64,000 nucleotides of DNA from Paracoccus sp. SCSIO 75233 (GTDB taxonomy: Bacteria > Pseudomonadota > Alphaproteobacteria > Rhodobacterales > Rhodobacteraceae): contig NZ_CP115757.1 in the NCBI RefSeq assembly GCF_027912675.1, positions 1,488,001 to 1,552,000 of the forward strand, read 5' to 3'. The notes under the pieces were generated by a model. The model was not told the DNA's origin, searched no databases, and was given only the letters and a program-made list of their open reading frames with translations. The position numbers and the translations under genes were made by a program. Of this stretch, positions 51,164-59,705 are shown one piece after another. Numbering within the stretch: the first letter of the stretch is position 1; each line of letters starts with the position of its first letter.

Positions 51164-51595
51164 TCAGAAGCCCAGCGGTCCACGGGCCAGAGACAGGCCC
51201 AAGATCAGGTGGAAAATGACGTAAATGCCAACCGAGGTGCCGATCCCGACCGCAATCGCCTCCAGCAGCGACGAGCCGAGCCGCCACGCCAGATAGGCGG
51301 CGACGATCATGGTGGCGATCACGAAACCGGCCACCGGCAGGAATTTGGCGTAAAGGATCAGCACGACAACCGCCGCGAAGACTTCCGCCAGACGGTCGAA
51401 GGCGGGCCAGTCGGGTTCCGGGTCCGGGCGCCACGCGATGACCGCGCTCGACAGGCCGAGAATGGCGGCGATAATCAGGGGAAAAACCTTGGGGCCCACG
51501 GCATCCGAAAGGAAACTTTCCTCAATCGCGACGGCGGAGACCGCGAAAACGATGGCGAGGAGGATACCGAAGACCCCGAAGATGCGATCACTCAT
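51164..51595 (-). CDS. tctB: Tripartite tricarboxylate transporter, small permease TctB
   Basis: 143 residues with four helices, DRIFGVFGILLAIVFAVSAV at the start and VGPKVFPLIIAAILGLSSAV next, a TctB mark (G-P-x-x-F-P). The loop PDPEPDWPAFDR separates the halves. The start at 51595 is preceded by gagat. It lies between tctC and tctA on one strand, the standard order. Confidence 0.93.
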   Translation of the reverse strand: MSDRIFGVFGILLAIVFAVSAVAIEESFLSDAVGPKVFPLIIAAILGLSSAVIAWRPDPEPDWPAFDRLAEVFAAVVVLILYAKFLPVAGFVIATMIVAAYLAWRLGSSLLEAIAVGIGTSVGIYVIFHLILGLSLARGPLGF

Positions 51596-51677
51596 GACGA
51601 ATCTCCTTTTCGGGTATGGGTTAAGATGAAGGGCGCAGCGCATCCGCACCGCGCCCGGTCAGCACCGGAAAATATGC

Positions 51678-52655
51678 TTACTTGATGATCCCGATATCCT
51701 GCGAAATCGCCTGAATCTGCGCGACGGAGTCGGCGACGAAGGTTTCGAACGCCTCGCCCTGTAAATCGAGCGGGGCGATGCTGTTGGCCTCCATCACCGC
51801 TTTCCATTCGTCGGAGGCGTAAAGTTCGCCGATCTTCGACACCCAGTCGTCATAGGCCGCATCGCTCATCCCGCCGGGGGCGTAGAAGCCGCGCCAGTTG
51901 GCACCGATTGCGTCGATGCCCTGCTCCTTCGCGGTTGCAAAGCCCTCAAGCTCACCCGGAAGCCGTTCGGGCGACAGCACCGCGATGACCTTGATATCGC
52001 CGGAATCGACGAACCCCTTGGCCTCCGAAATATCGCCGGTGAAGGCCTGAACCGAACCCGCCAGCAACTGCGTCACCGCCTCGCCGCCGCCATCGAAGGC
52101 GATATATTTGATGCTGCGCACATCCTCGATGCCGTAAGCATTGGCGGCGATCAGAACCTTCAGATGATCCCAGCCACCCACGGCAGAGCCGCCCGCAACC
52201 GAAACCGAGGACGCGTCGGCCTTGATCTGGTCCAGAAGCTGCGGCAGGGTTTCGATCTCGCTGTCGGCGGCGACCGCGATCACGCCGTAATCCGCGCCGA
52301 TGGACGCCACCCAGCGAACCTGATCCATCGTATTGCCGGGAAACGCCCCTTGCGCCAGCCGCGTCGCCGTGGCGGAGGACGCCGCAACGATCAGGTTATC
52401 CGCGTCGTTGCGCTTGTTCACCACCTCGGCAAAGGCCACGCCGCCGCCGCCACCGGCGAGGTTGACGACCTGCATGGTGCTGTCGATCAGCCCCAGATCC
52501 TGAAGCGACTTGCCGACCTGACGGCAGGTGAAATCCCAACCGCCGCCGGGATTGGCAGGCGCGATGCATTCGGGGTTTTCCTGCGCTGCAGCGGCGATGG
52601 CAGAGAACGACAGGGCGACGGCAGCGAGCGCGCCACGGGATAGCAAAAACTTCAT
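51678..52655 (-). CDS. tctC: Tripartite tricarboxylate transporter, substrate-binding protein TctC
   Basis: 325 residues with a cleavable signal peptide (about 1-24, LLSRGALAAVALSFSAIAAA). The binding fold has APANPGGGWDFTCRQVG with the two-water carboxylate loop, NLAGGGGGVAFAEV and VSVAGGSAVGGWDHLKV, all usual for TctC/Bug-type proteins. It is the first gene of the operon and divergent from the two-component genes, which normally activate it. Confidence 0.94.
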   Translation of the reverse strand: MKFLLSRGALAAVALSFSAIAAAAQENPECIAPANPGGGWDFTCRQVGKSLQDLGLIDSTMQVVNLAGGGGGVAFAEVVNKRNDADNLIVAASSATATRLAQGAFPGNTMDQVRWVASIGADYGVIAVAADSEIETLPQLLDQIKADASSVSVAGGSAVGGWDHLKVLIAANAYGIEDVRSIKYIAFDGGGEAVTQLLAGSVQAFTGDISEAKGFVDSGDIKVIAVLSPERLPGELEGFATAKEQGIDAIGANWRGFYAPGGMSDAAYDDWVSKIGELYASDEWKAVMEANSIAPLDLQGEAFETFVADSVAQIQAISQDIGIIK

Positions 52656-52706
52656 ATGTTCCTCCTTAGATCATCCGGGGCGCACACTCCTCCGCACCCA
52701 AAAAGT

Positions 52707-52746
52707 ACCCGCAAGGTATTGAGGGGAAGACTCTTTCCTTGCGGGT
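52707..52746. promoter_or_regulatory. Inverted repeat in the tctC-tctD divergent region
   Basis: acccgcaagg (52707-52716) and ccttgcgggt (52737-52746) form a perfect 10-bp dyad with a 20-bp centre. It lies in the 158-bp gap between the divergent tctC and tctD genes, 51 bp from tctC and 67 bp from tctD. A candidate operator for the response regulator TctD. Confidence 0.6.
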
Positions 52747-52813
52747 CCGTGAGGTGTAACCCATGAAGCTGTCACGAACCTGTCGGTTCGGTTAGCGAGG
52801 GAAGAGGGGCGCG

Positions 52814-53485
52814 ATGCGCATCCTGCTTGTGGAGGATACCGAGGATCTGGCCGAGGGCGTGATCGCGCATCTTGCCCGCGCCGGAATGGTCTGTGACCTC
52901 GCCCCGAGGATCGAGGACGCCCGCGACGCCCGCGCCGTGCAGCGCTACGATGCGATCATTCTCGACATCAACCTGCCGGACGGCTCCGGCCTGTCGCTGT
53001 TGCGCGAAATCCGAAAATCGGCGGACCGGACGCCGGTGCTGATGCTGACGGCGCTCAGTTCCATCGACGACCGGGTCACTGCGCTCGATCAGGGCGCGGA
53101 TGATTATCTGGGCAAGCCCTTCGACCAGCGCGAGCTTGAGGCAAGGCTGCGCGCGCTGATCCGGCGCGAGGCGGACAGCAAGGACGACCGCATCACGCTC
53201 GGCTCGCTGGTATTTGCGCCAAGCGACCGCAGCGCCGAACTCGGCGGTCGTCAGATGAACCTGACCCGGCGCGAGGCCACCATCCTCGACATGCTGGTCC
53301 GTCATCAGGGCCAGTATCTGTCGAAGTCGCGCCTTTACGATTCGCTTTACGGTTTCGACGATGCCGATGTGGGCGAAAACGCCATTGAGCTTTACATCGC
53401 CCGGCTGCGCAAGAAATTCGCCGGCAGCGATGTCAGCATCGCCACGCAGCGCGGCATTGGCTACAGGATCCAGTCCGATGGCTGA
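52814..53485 (+). CDS. tctD: Response regulator, TctD-like
   Basis: 223 residues. Receiver domain 1-115 with phosphoacceptor D51 (IILDINLPDGSG), acidic pair ED at 7-8, and the conserved lysine in LGKPFDQRE. The winged helix of the OmpR type is about 130-220 (MNLTRREATILDMLVRHQGQ, ENAIELYIARLRKKF). It controls the divergent tctCBA genes by the usual arrangement. It overlaps tctE by 8 bp. Confidence 0.94.
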   Translation: MRILLVEDTEDLAEGVIAHLARAGMVCDLAPRIEDARDARAVQRYDAIILDINLPDGSGLSLLREIRKSADRTPVLMLTALSSIDDRVTALDQGADDYLGKPFDQRELEARLRALIRREADSKDDRITLGSLVFAPSDRSAELGGRQMNLTRREATILDMLVRHQGQYLSKSRLYDSLYGFDDADVGENAIELYIARLRKKFAGSDVSIATQRGIGYRIQSDG

Positions 53486-54869
53486 GCGTTACGCCGCGCG
53501 AAGCCTTCTCCGCCGGGTTCTTGGGGCTGTGCTGTCGATCCTGCTGCTTGGCGGGCTGATGGTCGCGGCCTCGACATGGCGCAACGGTCAGCAGGCAGCG
53601 CGGCAGGCCTATGACCGCATCCTGCTGGGCGCGGCGAGCGATATATCGGAATCGATCCGCATTCAGGACGGCACGCCTGTGGTCGATCTTCCCGTCTCCG
53701 CGTTCGAGCTTCTGGCGCAGGCCCCCGACGATCGCATCTACTACACGGTGCGCAAGGCAAACGGCGAGATGATTACCAGCGTCGACGGCTCGCTGGGCAT
53801 CCACATCCCCGATCATCGTGGCGGGGCGACGGCCTATTTTGACGCCGAGTTGAACGGAGAGCCCGCCCGTTTCATCCGCGTCGTTCATCGTTTCGCGGAA
53901 CGGGATTTCTCCGGCCCGGTGGAGGTGGTCGTCGGCCAGACGCTGCGCGCGCGCAAGGCAATGACGGCGGGGCTGGTGCGGGACACGCTTCTGCCGATGG
54001 TCATGGCCGGGCTGGCATTGGTGCTGATCGCGTGGCTGGTGGTGCGCACCGCCCTGCGTCCGCTGGAGGCGATCACGGAGGATCTCGCACAGCGCGACCC
54101 CTATGATCTCACCCCGATGGCGACCGACCGCCTGCCGCGCGAATTGCAGGTGATGCTGGCGGCAATGAACCGCTTCATGGGCAGGCTGGACGGGCAGATC
54201 GACGCCATGCGCAACCTGATCTCCGACACGGCCCATCAGCTGCGCACGCCGGTTGCCGCGATCCGGGTGCAGGCGGAAACCGCGATGACCGAGGCGGAAG
54301 GCTCGGGCCACAGCCGCGCCATGAGGCGGCTGCTGTCGCGGACCCGCTCGCTCGGTGATCTGCTGGAGCAGCTCCTCAGCCGCGCGCTGGTCGTGCACCG
54401 CACCGATAGCGTGTCACGCGTGCCGGTCGATCTGCGTGAGGTTGCGCTGGATATCGTGGAGCGCAACGACCACGCTCTGCTGACCCCCGGTGTCGATCTG
54501 CGGCTGGAGATCGACGAAACCCCGGTGATGATGCGCGGCGACGCGTTTTCGCTGGGCGAAGCGGCGATCAACTTGCTCGGCAACGCGCTGAAACACGGCA
54601 AGCCGCCGGTGACGGTCGGGGCCGGGCAATATGGCAGAACCGCCGTCCTTTGGGTGCGCGATGCTGGTCCCGGACCCGATCCGGCCATCATCGAGCGGCT
54701 CGGCGACAGGTTCAACCGGAACGCCGGCTCCTACGAGAAAAGCACGGGCATCGGCCTGTCCATCGTTCAGTCCGTCGCCGCCGCGTTCGATGGCTCGGTC
54801 CAGTTGAACCGCGACAAGAAGGGCTTCAGCGCGGCCCTTGTCTTTCCTGCCTGCGTCAGAAGGCCATGA
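53478..54869 (+). CDS. tctE: Sensor histidine kinase, TctE-like
   Basis: 463 residues. Membrane helices at 12-32 and 172-190 enclose a periplasmic sensor region (TctE N-terminal type). HAMP-like connection, then the phosphoacceptor H253 in ISDTAHQLRTPVAAIRVQAE. ATPase motifs: N box EAAINLLGNALKHGK, G1 RDAGPGPD and G2 TGIGLSIVQSVA. It phosphorylates TctD. The start at 53478 (MAERYAARSL) overlaps the tctD stop. Its own stop overlaps the next start by 4 bp. Confidence 0.93.
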   Translation: MAERYAARSLLRRVLGAVLSILLLGGLMVAASTWRNGQQAARQAYDRILLGAASDISESIRIQDGTPVVDLPVSAFELLAQAPDDRIYYTVRKANGEMITSVDGSLGIHIPDHRGGATAYFDAELNGEPARFIRVVHRFAERDFSGPVEVVVGQTLRARKAMTAGLVRDTLLPMVMAGLALVLIAWLVVRTALRPLEAITEDLAQRDPYDLTPMATDRLPRELQVMLAAMNRFMGRLDGQIDAMRNLISDTAHQLRTPVAAIRVQAETAMTEAEGSGHSRAMRRLLSRTRSLGDLLEQLLSRALVVHRTDSVSRVPVDLREVALDIVERNDHALLTPGVDLRLEIDETPVMMRGDAFSLGEAAINLLGNALKHGKPPVTVGAGQYGRTAVLWVRDAGPGPDPAIIERLGDRFNRNAGSYEKSTGIGLSIVQSVAAAFDGSVQLNRDKKGFSAALVFPACVRRP

Positions 54870-55903
54870 GGTTTCTCGCCGCCCTCTTCGCGGCCCTCCT
54901 GGGCCTGCTGCCCCTCCCGCCATCCGCGCAGGAGGCGACGACATCCTTCGGTCACGGCCCGGTTCCGTTCCTGCTGCGATCCACAACCGATATCGGCGTC
55001 GCCCGCCCGATAATGGAGCGTTTCTCCACGCTCCACCCCGCCTTCACCATCCGATACGAACAATGGGGGTCAAACGCCCTGTTCGGGCAAAGCCGTCAGG
55101 ACTGTGTCAGCGGCAACACCCCGGCGGATGCCATCTTTTCCTCGGCTATTCACCAGATGATCTGGCTGGTCAACGCCGCCTGCGCGGCACCGTACCGTTC
55201 CCCCGCGACGGCAGCCCTGCCCGATGCGCGGCGATGGCGGGACGAGCTGTGGGGCATCACCACCGAACCTGCCGTCATCGCCTTCAACACCCGGCTGCTG
55301 AACGGCCGGGATGTGCCGCGCACCCGGTTTGCGTTGCTGGACGCACTGCGCGAGAATCCCGAGCTTTATCGGGGCAAAATCGCCACCTACGATATCTCCG
55401 CCTCCGGGCTCGGCTATCTCTTTGCGTTCAGCGACAGCCTGGAGGCCTCGACCTTCGGTGCGTTGATGGAAAGCTTCGCGCGCGTCGACGCCGTCGCCAC
55501 CTGCTGCTCGGCTGAGATTATCGCAGGCGTCGAAGCGGGGCGTTATCTGATCGCTTATAACGTGCTGGGCTCTTATGTCCCGAAGGCCGAGGCCCCAAAT
55601 GTCGGGATCATTCTGCCACAGGATTACACGCTGGTTCTGTCGCGCGGCTACATGATCCCGAAAGGCGCGACGCAGAAGGCCGCCTCCGTCGCGTTGCTGG
55701 AATTCCTACTGACGCCGGAGGGCCAGAACCTTCTGGGACAGGCCGGGCTGGTCACGGTGCTGGACGCCGCCGAAACCGACCTCGCCCCAAGCGCGCAGCG
55801 GGCGATCCCGCTTTCCCCTGCTCTGCTGGTCGCGCGCGATCCCAACCGCCGCGCCACGCTGCTGCGGTTCTGGAGCGATGTGTTCCGGGAGACGACCCCG
55901 TAA
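54866..55903 (+). CDS. Periplasmic solute-binding protein coupled to the sensor kinase
   Basis: 345 residues with a signal peptide (1-23, FLAALFAALLGLLPLPPSAQ). The fold is the extracellular solute-binding type used by iron(III)/thiamine-like ABC systems: RSTTDIGVARPIMERFSTLH, WGITTEPAVIAFNTRLLNGR, KIATYDISASGLGYL and EFLLTPEGQNLLGQAG. No transporter subunits follow. The ATG overlaps the tctE stop (ATGA), so it is made with the kinase, and its likely job is to bind a ligand and pass the signal to TctE. That role is inference based on position. Confidence 0.88.
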   Translation: MRFLAALFAALLGLLPLPPSAQEATTSFGHGPVPFLLRSTTDIGVARPIMERFSTLHPAFTIRYEQWGSNALFGQSRQDCVSGNTPADAIFSSAIHQMIWLVNAACAAPYRSPATAALPDARRWRDELWGITTEPAVIAFNTRLLNGRDVPRTRFALLDALRENPELYRGKIATYDISASGLGYLFAFSDSLEASTFGALMESFARVDAVATCCSAEIIAGVEAGRYLIAYNVLGSYVPKAEAPNVGIILPQDYTLVLSRGYMIPKGATQKAASVALLEFLLTPEGQNLLGQAGLVTVLDAAETDLAPSAQRAIPLSPALLVARDPNRRATLLRFWSDVFRETTP

Positions 55904-55921
55904 CTACCGCCGTCACGAGGC

Positions 55922-56791
55922 TCAGCGGCGCAGCATCACCAGCGTGGACCACTCGCCCAGATCGTCGCGACGTTCCAGATCGAACCCTGCCGCATCATAG
56001 GCCGCGACCACCTCATCCGCCTGCGTCGTCAGCAGGCCCGAAAGGATCGCGCGTCCCTCTGGCGCGACATGGCGGGCCATGTCGGGCGCCAGATCGATCA
56101 GCGGCTGTTTCAGGATATTCGCGAAGACCAGACCGAACGGCGCGGCCTCATCCAGCATCGGATGATCGAAACCGACCGCCTGCAGGCACTCGACCCGGCC
56201 ATCCAGCCCGTTGGCGATGACATTGGCCGCCGCGACATCCACGGCCACCTCGTCAATGTCGGAGGCGAGGATCGTCCCCGGCCAGACCCGTGCCGCCGCC
56301 ATCGCAAGCACGGCAGTACCGCAGCCGATATCGGCAATGCGCCCCGGCTGCCAGCCGGTCGCGGCCAGCCGGTCGAGCGCTTCCAGACAGCCTTTCGTCG
56401 TGCCATGATGGCCGGTCCCGAAAGCCATTGCCGCCTCGATCAGAAGCCCCTCGGCCCCGTCCGGCACCTTGTCGGCATCATGGCCGCCATAGACGAAAAA
56501 CCGCCCCGCCTCGACCGGGGTCAGCTCGCGGCGGACATGGGCGACCCAATCCACCTCCGGCAATTCGCTGACGGTGAATGGGTTCGCCCCCTGTGCCGCC
56601 GCCAGAAGCGCCAGCCCGATCTCGTCAGGGGCTTCGGTGAAATAGACCCCCACTTCCCAGCGGTCGGAACCATCCTCGATCTCAAACACGCCGGTCCCGA
56701 CCGGCTCCGGTGTCAGATCCCCGCAGAGTTCCGCCAGGTCCTCAGCCGCTTCGCGACCGTCGATATGCGTCAGCGCAGTCCAGGTCGGCAT
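55922..56791 (-). CDS. prmA: Ribosomal protein L11 methyltransferase
   Basis: 289 residues. Class I SAM methyltransferase that trimethylates L11. The N-terminal ferredoxin-like L11-binding domain is about 1-95. The SAM motif I is IADIGCGTAVLAMAAARVWP, preceded by AMAFGTGHHGTTKGCLE, the PrmA hallmark, and followed by FANILKQPLIDLAPDM (N-I-L-x-x-P catalytic loop). The start overlaps the msrA stop by one base (TGATG), so it is translationally coupled to msrA. Confidence 0.95.
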   Translation of the reverse strand: MPTWTALTHIDGREAAEDLAELCGDLTPEPVGTGVFEIEDGSDRWEVGVYFTEAPDEIGLALLAAAQGANPFTVSELPEVDWVAHVRRELTPVEAGRFFVYGGHDADKVPDGAEGLLIEAAMAFGTGHHGTTKGCLEALDRLAATGWQPGRIADIGCGTAVLAMAAARVWPGTILASDIDEVAVDVAAANVIANGLDGRVECLQAVGFDHPMLDEAAPFGLVFANILKQPLIDLAPDMARHVAPEGRAILSGLLTTQADEVVAAYDAAGFDLERRDDLGEWSTLVMLRR

Positions 56792-57372
56792 CAGGGCAAC
56801 TCATGTCCTTCGGGCATCGACGCCTCGACCCCGGTGCCGCGCATATTGCAATAACCGTCCGGCACCTTGTGCAGATATTGCTGATGATTCAGCTCCTGCG
56901 CGGGGTAGAATTCGCTGACCGGCAGAATTTCCGTGGTGATCCGGTTTTTGCCCGCGACGGCCAGACGGTTGTCGTAATCGGTCTTCGACGCCTCCGCCAG
57001 AGCCCGCTGGGTTTCGTTGTAATACATGATCATGGAACGATACTGATCGCCCACATCGTTGCCCTGCCGGTTGCCCTGTGTCGGGTCGTGGTTTTCCCAG
57101 AACAGTTTCAGCAGATGGTCATAGCTGATCCGCGCCGGATCGAAGACCAGATGCACCACTTCCGCATGCCCCGTGCCACCTGCACAGACCTGACGATAGC
57201 TCGGGTTCGGAACGCTGCCGCCGGCAAAGCCGACCTGCGTCATCCAGATCCCGTCCTGCTGCCAGAACAGGCGCTCGACGCCCCAATAGCAGCCCATCCC
57301 GAAAATCGCCTGCTCAAAGCCTTTCGGCACCGGCGCATCCATCGGGCGGTCGAAAATCGCGTGATTGGCCAT
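56791..57372 (-). CDS. msrA: Peptide methionine sulfoxide reductase A
   Basis: 193 residues. Reduces methionine-S-sulfoxide in proteins. The catalytic cysteine is C28 in GMGCYWGVERLFW; the usual motif GCFWG is here GCYWG, a conservative change. CAGGTGHAEVVHLVFDP and FWENHDPTQGNRQGNDVGDQ are family blocks, and a resolving cysteine is in DGYCNMRG. It is co-transcribed with prmA. Confidence 0.95.
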   Translation of the reverse strand: MANHAIFDRPMDAPVPKGFEQAIFGMGCYWGVERLFWQQDGIWMTQVGFAGGSVPNPSYRQVCAGGTGHAEVVHLVFDPARISYDHLLKLFWENHDPTQGNRQGNDVGDQYRSMIMYYNETQRALAEASKTDYDNRLAVAGKNRITTEILPVSEFYPAQELNHQQYLHKVPDGYCNMRGTGVEASMPEGHELP

Positions 57373-57522
57373 CTTGTCACCTCTTGTCCTGTCCGCCTCA
57401 ACGCAAGGCCCGCCCGGAGGGTTCGGCCTGAATTGGGACCTGCCGCTTCATTTAGGCGAAATTGCGGCGAAGACCAGAGGGGCCGCGCGACGCGCCGCGG
57501 AAATGGCAGGGAAAGCCCAAAG

Positions 57523-57560
57523 AAAAACCCCGGCTGCTTAACGCTGAGCCGGGGTTTTGC
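57523..57560. terminator. Terminator after the DUF1127 gene
   Basis: Stem accccggct ... agccggggt with a 13-nt loop, with A-rich and T-rich flanks on the two sides, so it can work in both directions. It lies about 24 bp past the stop of the minus-strand DUF1127 gene and 150 bp before msrA. Confidence 0.88.
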
Positions 57561-57583
57561 CGTAGCGGGCTGTTTCTGCGCCG

Positions 57584-57775
57584 TTACGCATAGTTTTTGA
57601 CGACATCATCAATGTCGGCGCGGCACAGACCGATATCGTTCAACTCACGCTCGGACAGACGCTCAAGCTCGGCGCGGGTGTTCATCTGGTCCAGCTTCGC
57701 GCGGATAAACGCCGAGAGACGTGCGAGCGGGCCGAAGTTCAGGCTGATCGGGTTATTGGTGCTGACGGAAGCCAT
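57584..57775 (-). CDS. DUF1127 small arginine-rich protein
   Basis: 63 residues. The C-terminal LERLSERELNDIGLCRADID is the DUF1127 signature (YjiS-like). Such proteins in related bacteria have been linked to RNA turnover and stress. The start at 57775 has gaggt seven to eleven bases upstream; a start 18 bp earlier is possible. A small hairpin (57794-57810, gcgccc/gggcgc) lies 18 bases before the start, in the leader. The gene is single, with its own terminator. Confidence 0.88.
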   Translation of the reverse strand: MASVSTNNPISLNFGPLARLSAFIRAKLDQMNTRAELERLSERELNDIGLCRADIDDVVKNYA

Positions 57776-57984
57776 ATCTACCTCATCTTTCATGCGCCCC
57801 GGATGGGCGCGTTTCGTGATGAGGCAAAGATAAACAATGCTGCATCTGCAAGTAGCCCCGAAAGCCGCAAACCCGCCATGCAAAAAGCGAATAAGTCACG
57901 GTTTTGAAGTATTTTTAGCCCTGCCCGTGACGAAATCCCTGATAACATTGGAACATGATCGCGCAATTTTGCTGCGGCGCGGCA

Positions 57985-58701
57985 TTACCAGTCGCCAAGA
58001 TGGGCCTGAAACAGTGTCATTGCGGCAACAGAAGCCGTATCGGCGCGCAAAATCCGTGGCCCGAGGCTGATGGGCTGAATGAACGCAGCGTCACGAAGCC
58101 GGGTCCGCTCGGCAGGCGAAAACCCGCCCTCCGGGCCGATCAGCACCGCCCAACTGCCACGTTCCAGCCCGGCCAGCGTCGCTGCAGGCCCGACCAGCGA
58201 TTCGTCGGCCCAGAGGATGCGCCGGCTGTTATCCCAGCCATCCAGCAGCCGGCCCAGCGGCGCGAGTTCCGCCACCTCCGGCACGAATGTCCCGCCACAC
58301 TGCTCCGCCGCCTCGACCGCATGGGCCTGAAGCCGGTCCTGCCGGATACGTTCGGAATTGGTGTACTCCGTCTGCACGGGAAGAATGCGCGCCGCGCCGA
58401 GTTCCGCCGCTTTTTCCACGATAAAATCGGTCCGCGCCTTCTTGATCGGCGCGAATAGCAGCCAGAGATCGGGCGGATTTCGCTGCGGCGCCACCTGCGC
58501 CAGCGGGGAAAGTTCGCCGCCGCGCTTACTGGCCGCGACGATTTCCGCATCCCAAGCGCCATCGCGCCCGTTAAACACCTCGATCACGGTGCGGGGTTTC
58601 AGCCGCATGACTCCGGAAAGATAATGCGCCTGATCCGGCGAAAGCGCGACGGGTTGCCCCGATGCAAGCGGGTGATCTATGTACAATCTGACTTTCGACA
58701 T
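57985..58701 (-). CDS. rsmE: 16S rRNA (uracil-1498-N3)-methyltransferase
   Basis: 238 residues. SPOUT-fold SAM methyltransferase acting on U1498. The N-terminal PUA-like domain (1-70) contains HYLSGVMRLKPRTVIEVFNG; the SPOUT domain has LIGPEGGFSPAERTRLRDA and LGPRILRADTASVAAMTLFQ, both family hallmarks. It is divergent from ubiA with 11 bp between the starts, so their promoters lie within the neighbouring coding regions or overlap. Confidence 0.95.
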   Translation of the reverse strand: MSKVRLYIDHPLASGQPVALSPDQAHYLSGVMRLKPRTVIEVFNGRDGAWDAEIVAASKRGGELSPLAQVAPQRNPPDLWLLFAPIKKARTDFIVEKAAELGAARILPVQTEYTNSERIRQDRLQAHAVEAAEQCGGTFVPEVAELAPLGRLLDGWDNSRRILWADESLVGPAATLAGLERGSWAVLIGPEGGFSPAERTRLRDAAFIQPISLGPRILRADTASVAAMTLFQAHLGDW

Positions 58702-58712
58702 GAGATGTTCCT

Positions 58713-59660
58713 ATGAAACCCGCCATCCAAATACCAGATGCCGTGCGCGATGCGGTCAATGGAAACTGGGTCGATAACGCCGCCCCGCCCTCATGGCGTC
58801 CCTGGCTGAGGCTGAGCCGGATCGACCGGCCGATCGGGACATGGCTGCTTCTGCTGCCCTGTTGGTGGGGCGTCGGGCTGGCCATGATGGCGGACCGGCC
58901 GCGCCTGATCGACATCTGGATCGTGATCGCCTGCGCCATCGGCGCGACCGTCATGCGCGGCGCGGGGTGCACATGGAACGACATCACCGACCGCCATATC
59001 GACGGCTCGGTCGACCGCACGCGGAAACGCCCGATCCCATCCGGGCAGGTCACGGTCCGCGGGGCCATGATCTGGCTGATCGTTCAGGCGCTGATCGGGC
59101 TGGCGGTGCTGCTGACGCTCAACGGTGCCGCGATCTGGCTGGGCCTACTCAGCCTGCTGCCGGTCGCCGTCTATCCCTTCGCAAAGCGCTTCACATGGTG
59201 GCCGCAGGTGTTTCTGGGCATCGCCTTCAACTGGGGCGTCATGCTGGCTTATGCCGCGCATCGTGGCGGGCTGGATGCGGCACCGATCATCGCGTGGCTG
59301 GCGGGCATCGCCTGGACGGTGTTTTACGATACGATCTATGCCTTGCAGGACAAGGAATATGACGCGCTCATCGGGGTCAAATCGACCGCGCGGCTGTTTG
59401 GCGACAACGCCCGCCCCTATCTGATCGGCTTTGCCGTGCTGACCGTCATCCTGCTGGCCTTCGCGATTTCCGCGACCGGGGTCAGCGGCGCGTCATGGCT
59501 GATCGCGATGTGCGGGCTGGCCGGTTTCGCGGCGCATCTGATCTGGCAGTTCCGCAGCCTCGATCTGGAGGATGCCGACAACCAACTGATGCTGTTCCGC
59601 TCCAACCGGGATGCGGGTCTGATCCTGTCGCTGTTTTTCGCGCTTGCCGGTCTTGTGTAA
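58713..59660 (+). CDS. ubiA: 4-Hydroxybenzoate polyprenyltransferase
   Basis: 315 residues with about eight to nine helices. Attaches the polyprenyl tail in ubiquinone biosynthesis. The Mg-pyrophosphate motifs are WNDITDRHIDGSVDRTRKRP (N-D-x-x-D) and DTIYALQDKEYDALIGVKST (D-x-x-x-D). An N-terminal extension of about 30 residues (PAIQIPDAVRDAVNGNWVDN) precedes the first helix. It is divergent from rsmE with an 11-bp gap. Confidence 0.95.
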   Translation: MKPAIQIPDAVRDAVNGNWVDNAAPPSWRPWLRLSRIDRPIGTWLLLLPCWWGVGLAMMADRPRLIDIWIVIACAIGATVMRGAGCTWNDITDRHIDGSVDRTRKRPIPSGQVTVRGAMIWLIVQALIGLAVLLTLNGAAIWLGLLSLLPVAVYPFAKRFTWWPQVFLGIAFNWGVMLAYAAHRGGLDAAPIIAWLAGIAWTVFYDTIYALQDKEYDALIGVKSTARLFGDNARPYLIGFAVLTVILLAFAISATGVSGASWLIAMCGLAGFAAHLIWQFRSLDLEDADNQLMLFRSNRDAGLILSLFFALAGLV

Positions 59661-59705
59661 TCGTCAGCGATTTACTTCCACCTCACTCGGAATTAACTCA
59701 AGCAC

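Noticed and set aside
57500..57583. Possible CcsR-type small RNA after the DUF1127 gene
   Set aside because: Such small RNAs carry a CCTCCTCCC loop downstream of a DUF1127 gene in related bacteria. I find no such motif here, only the terminator.
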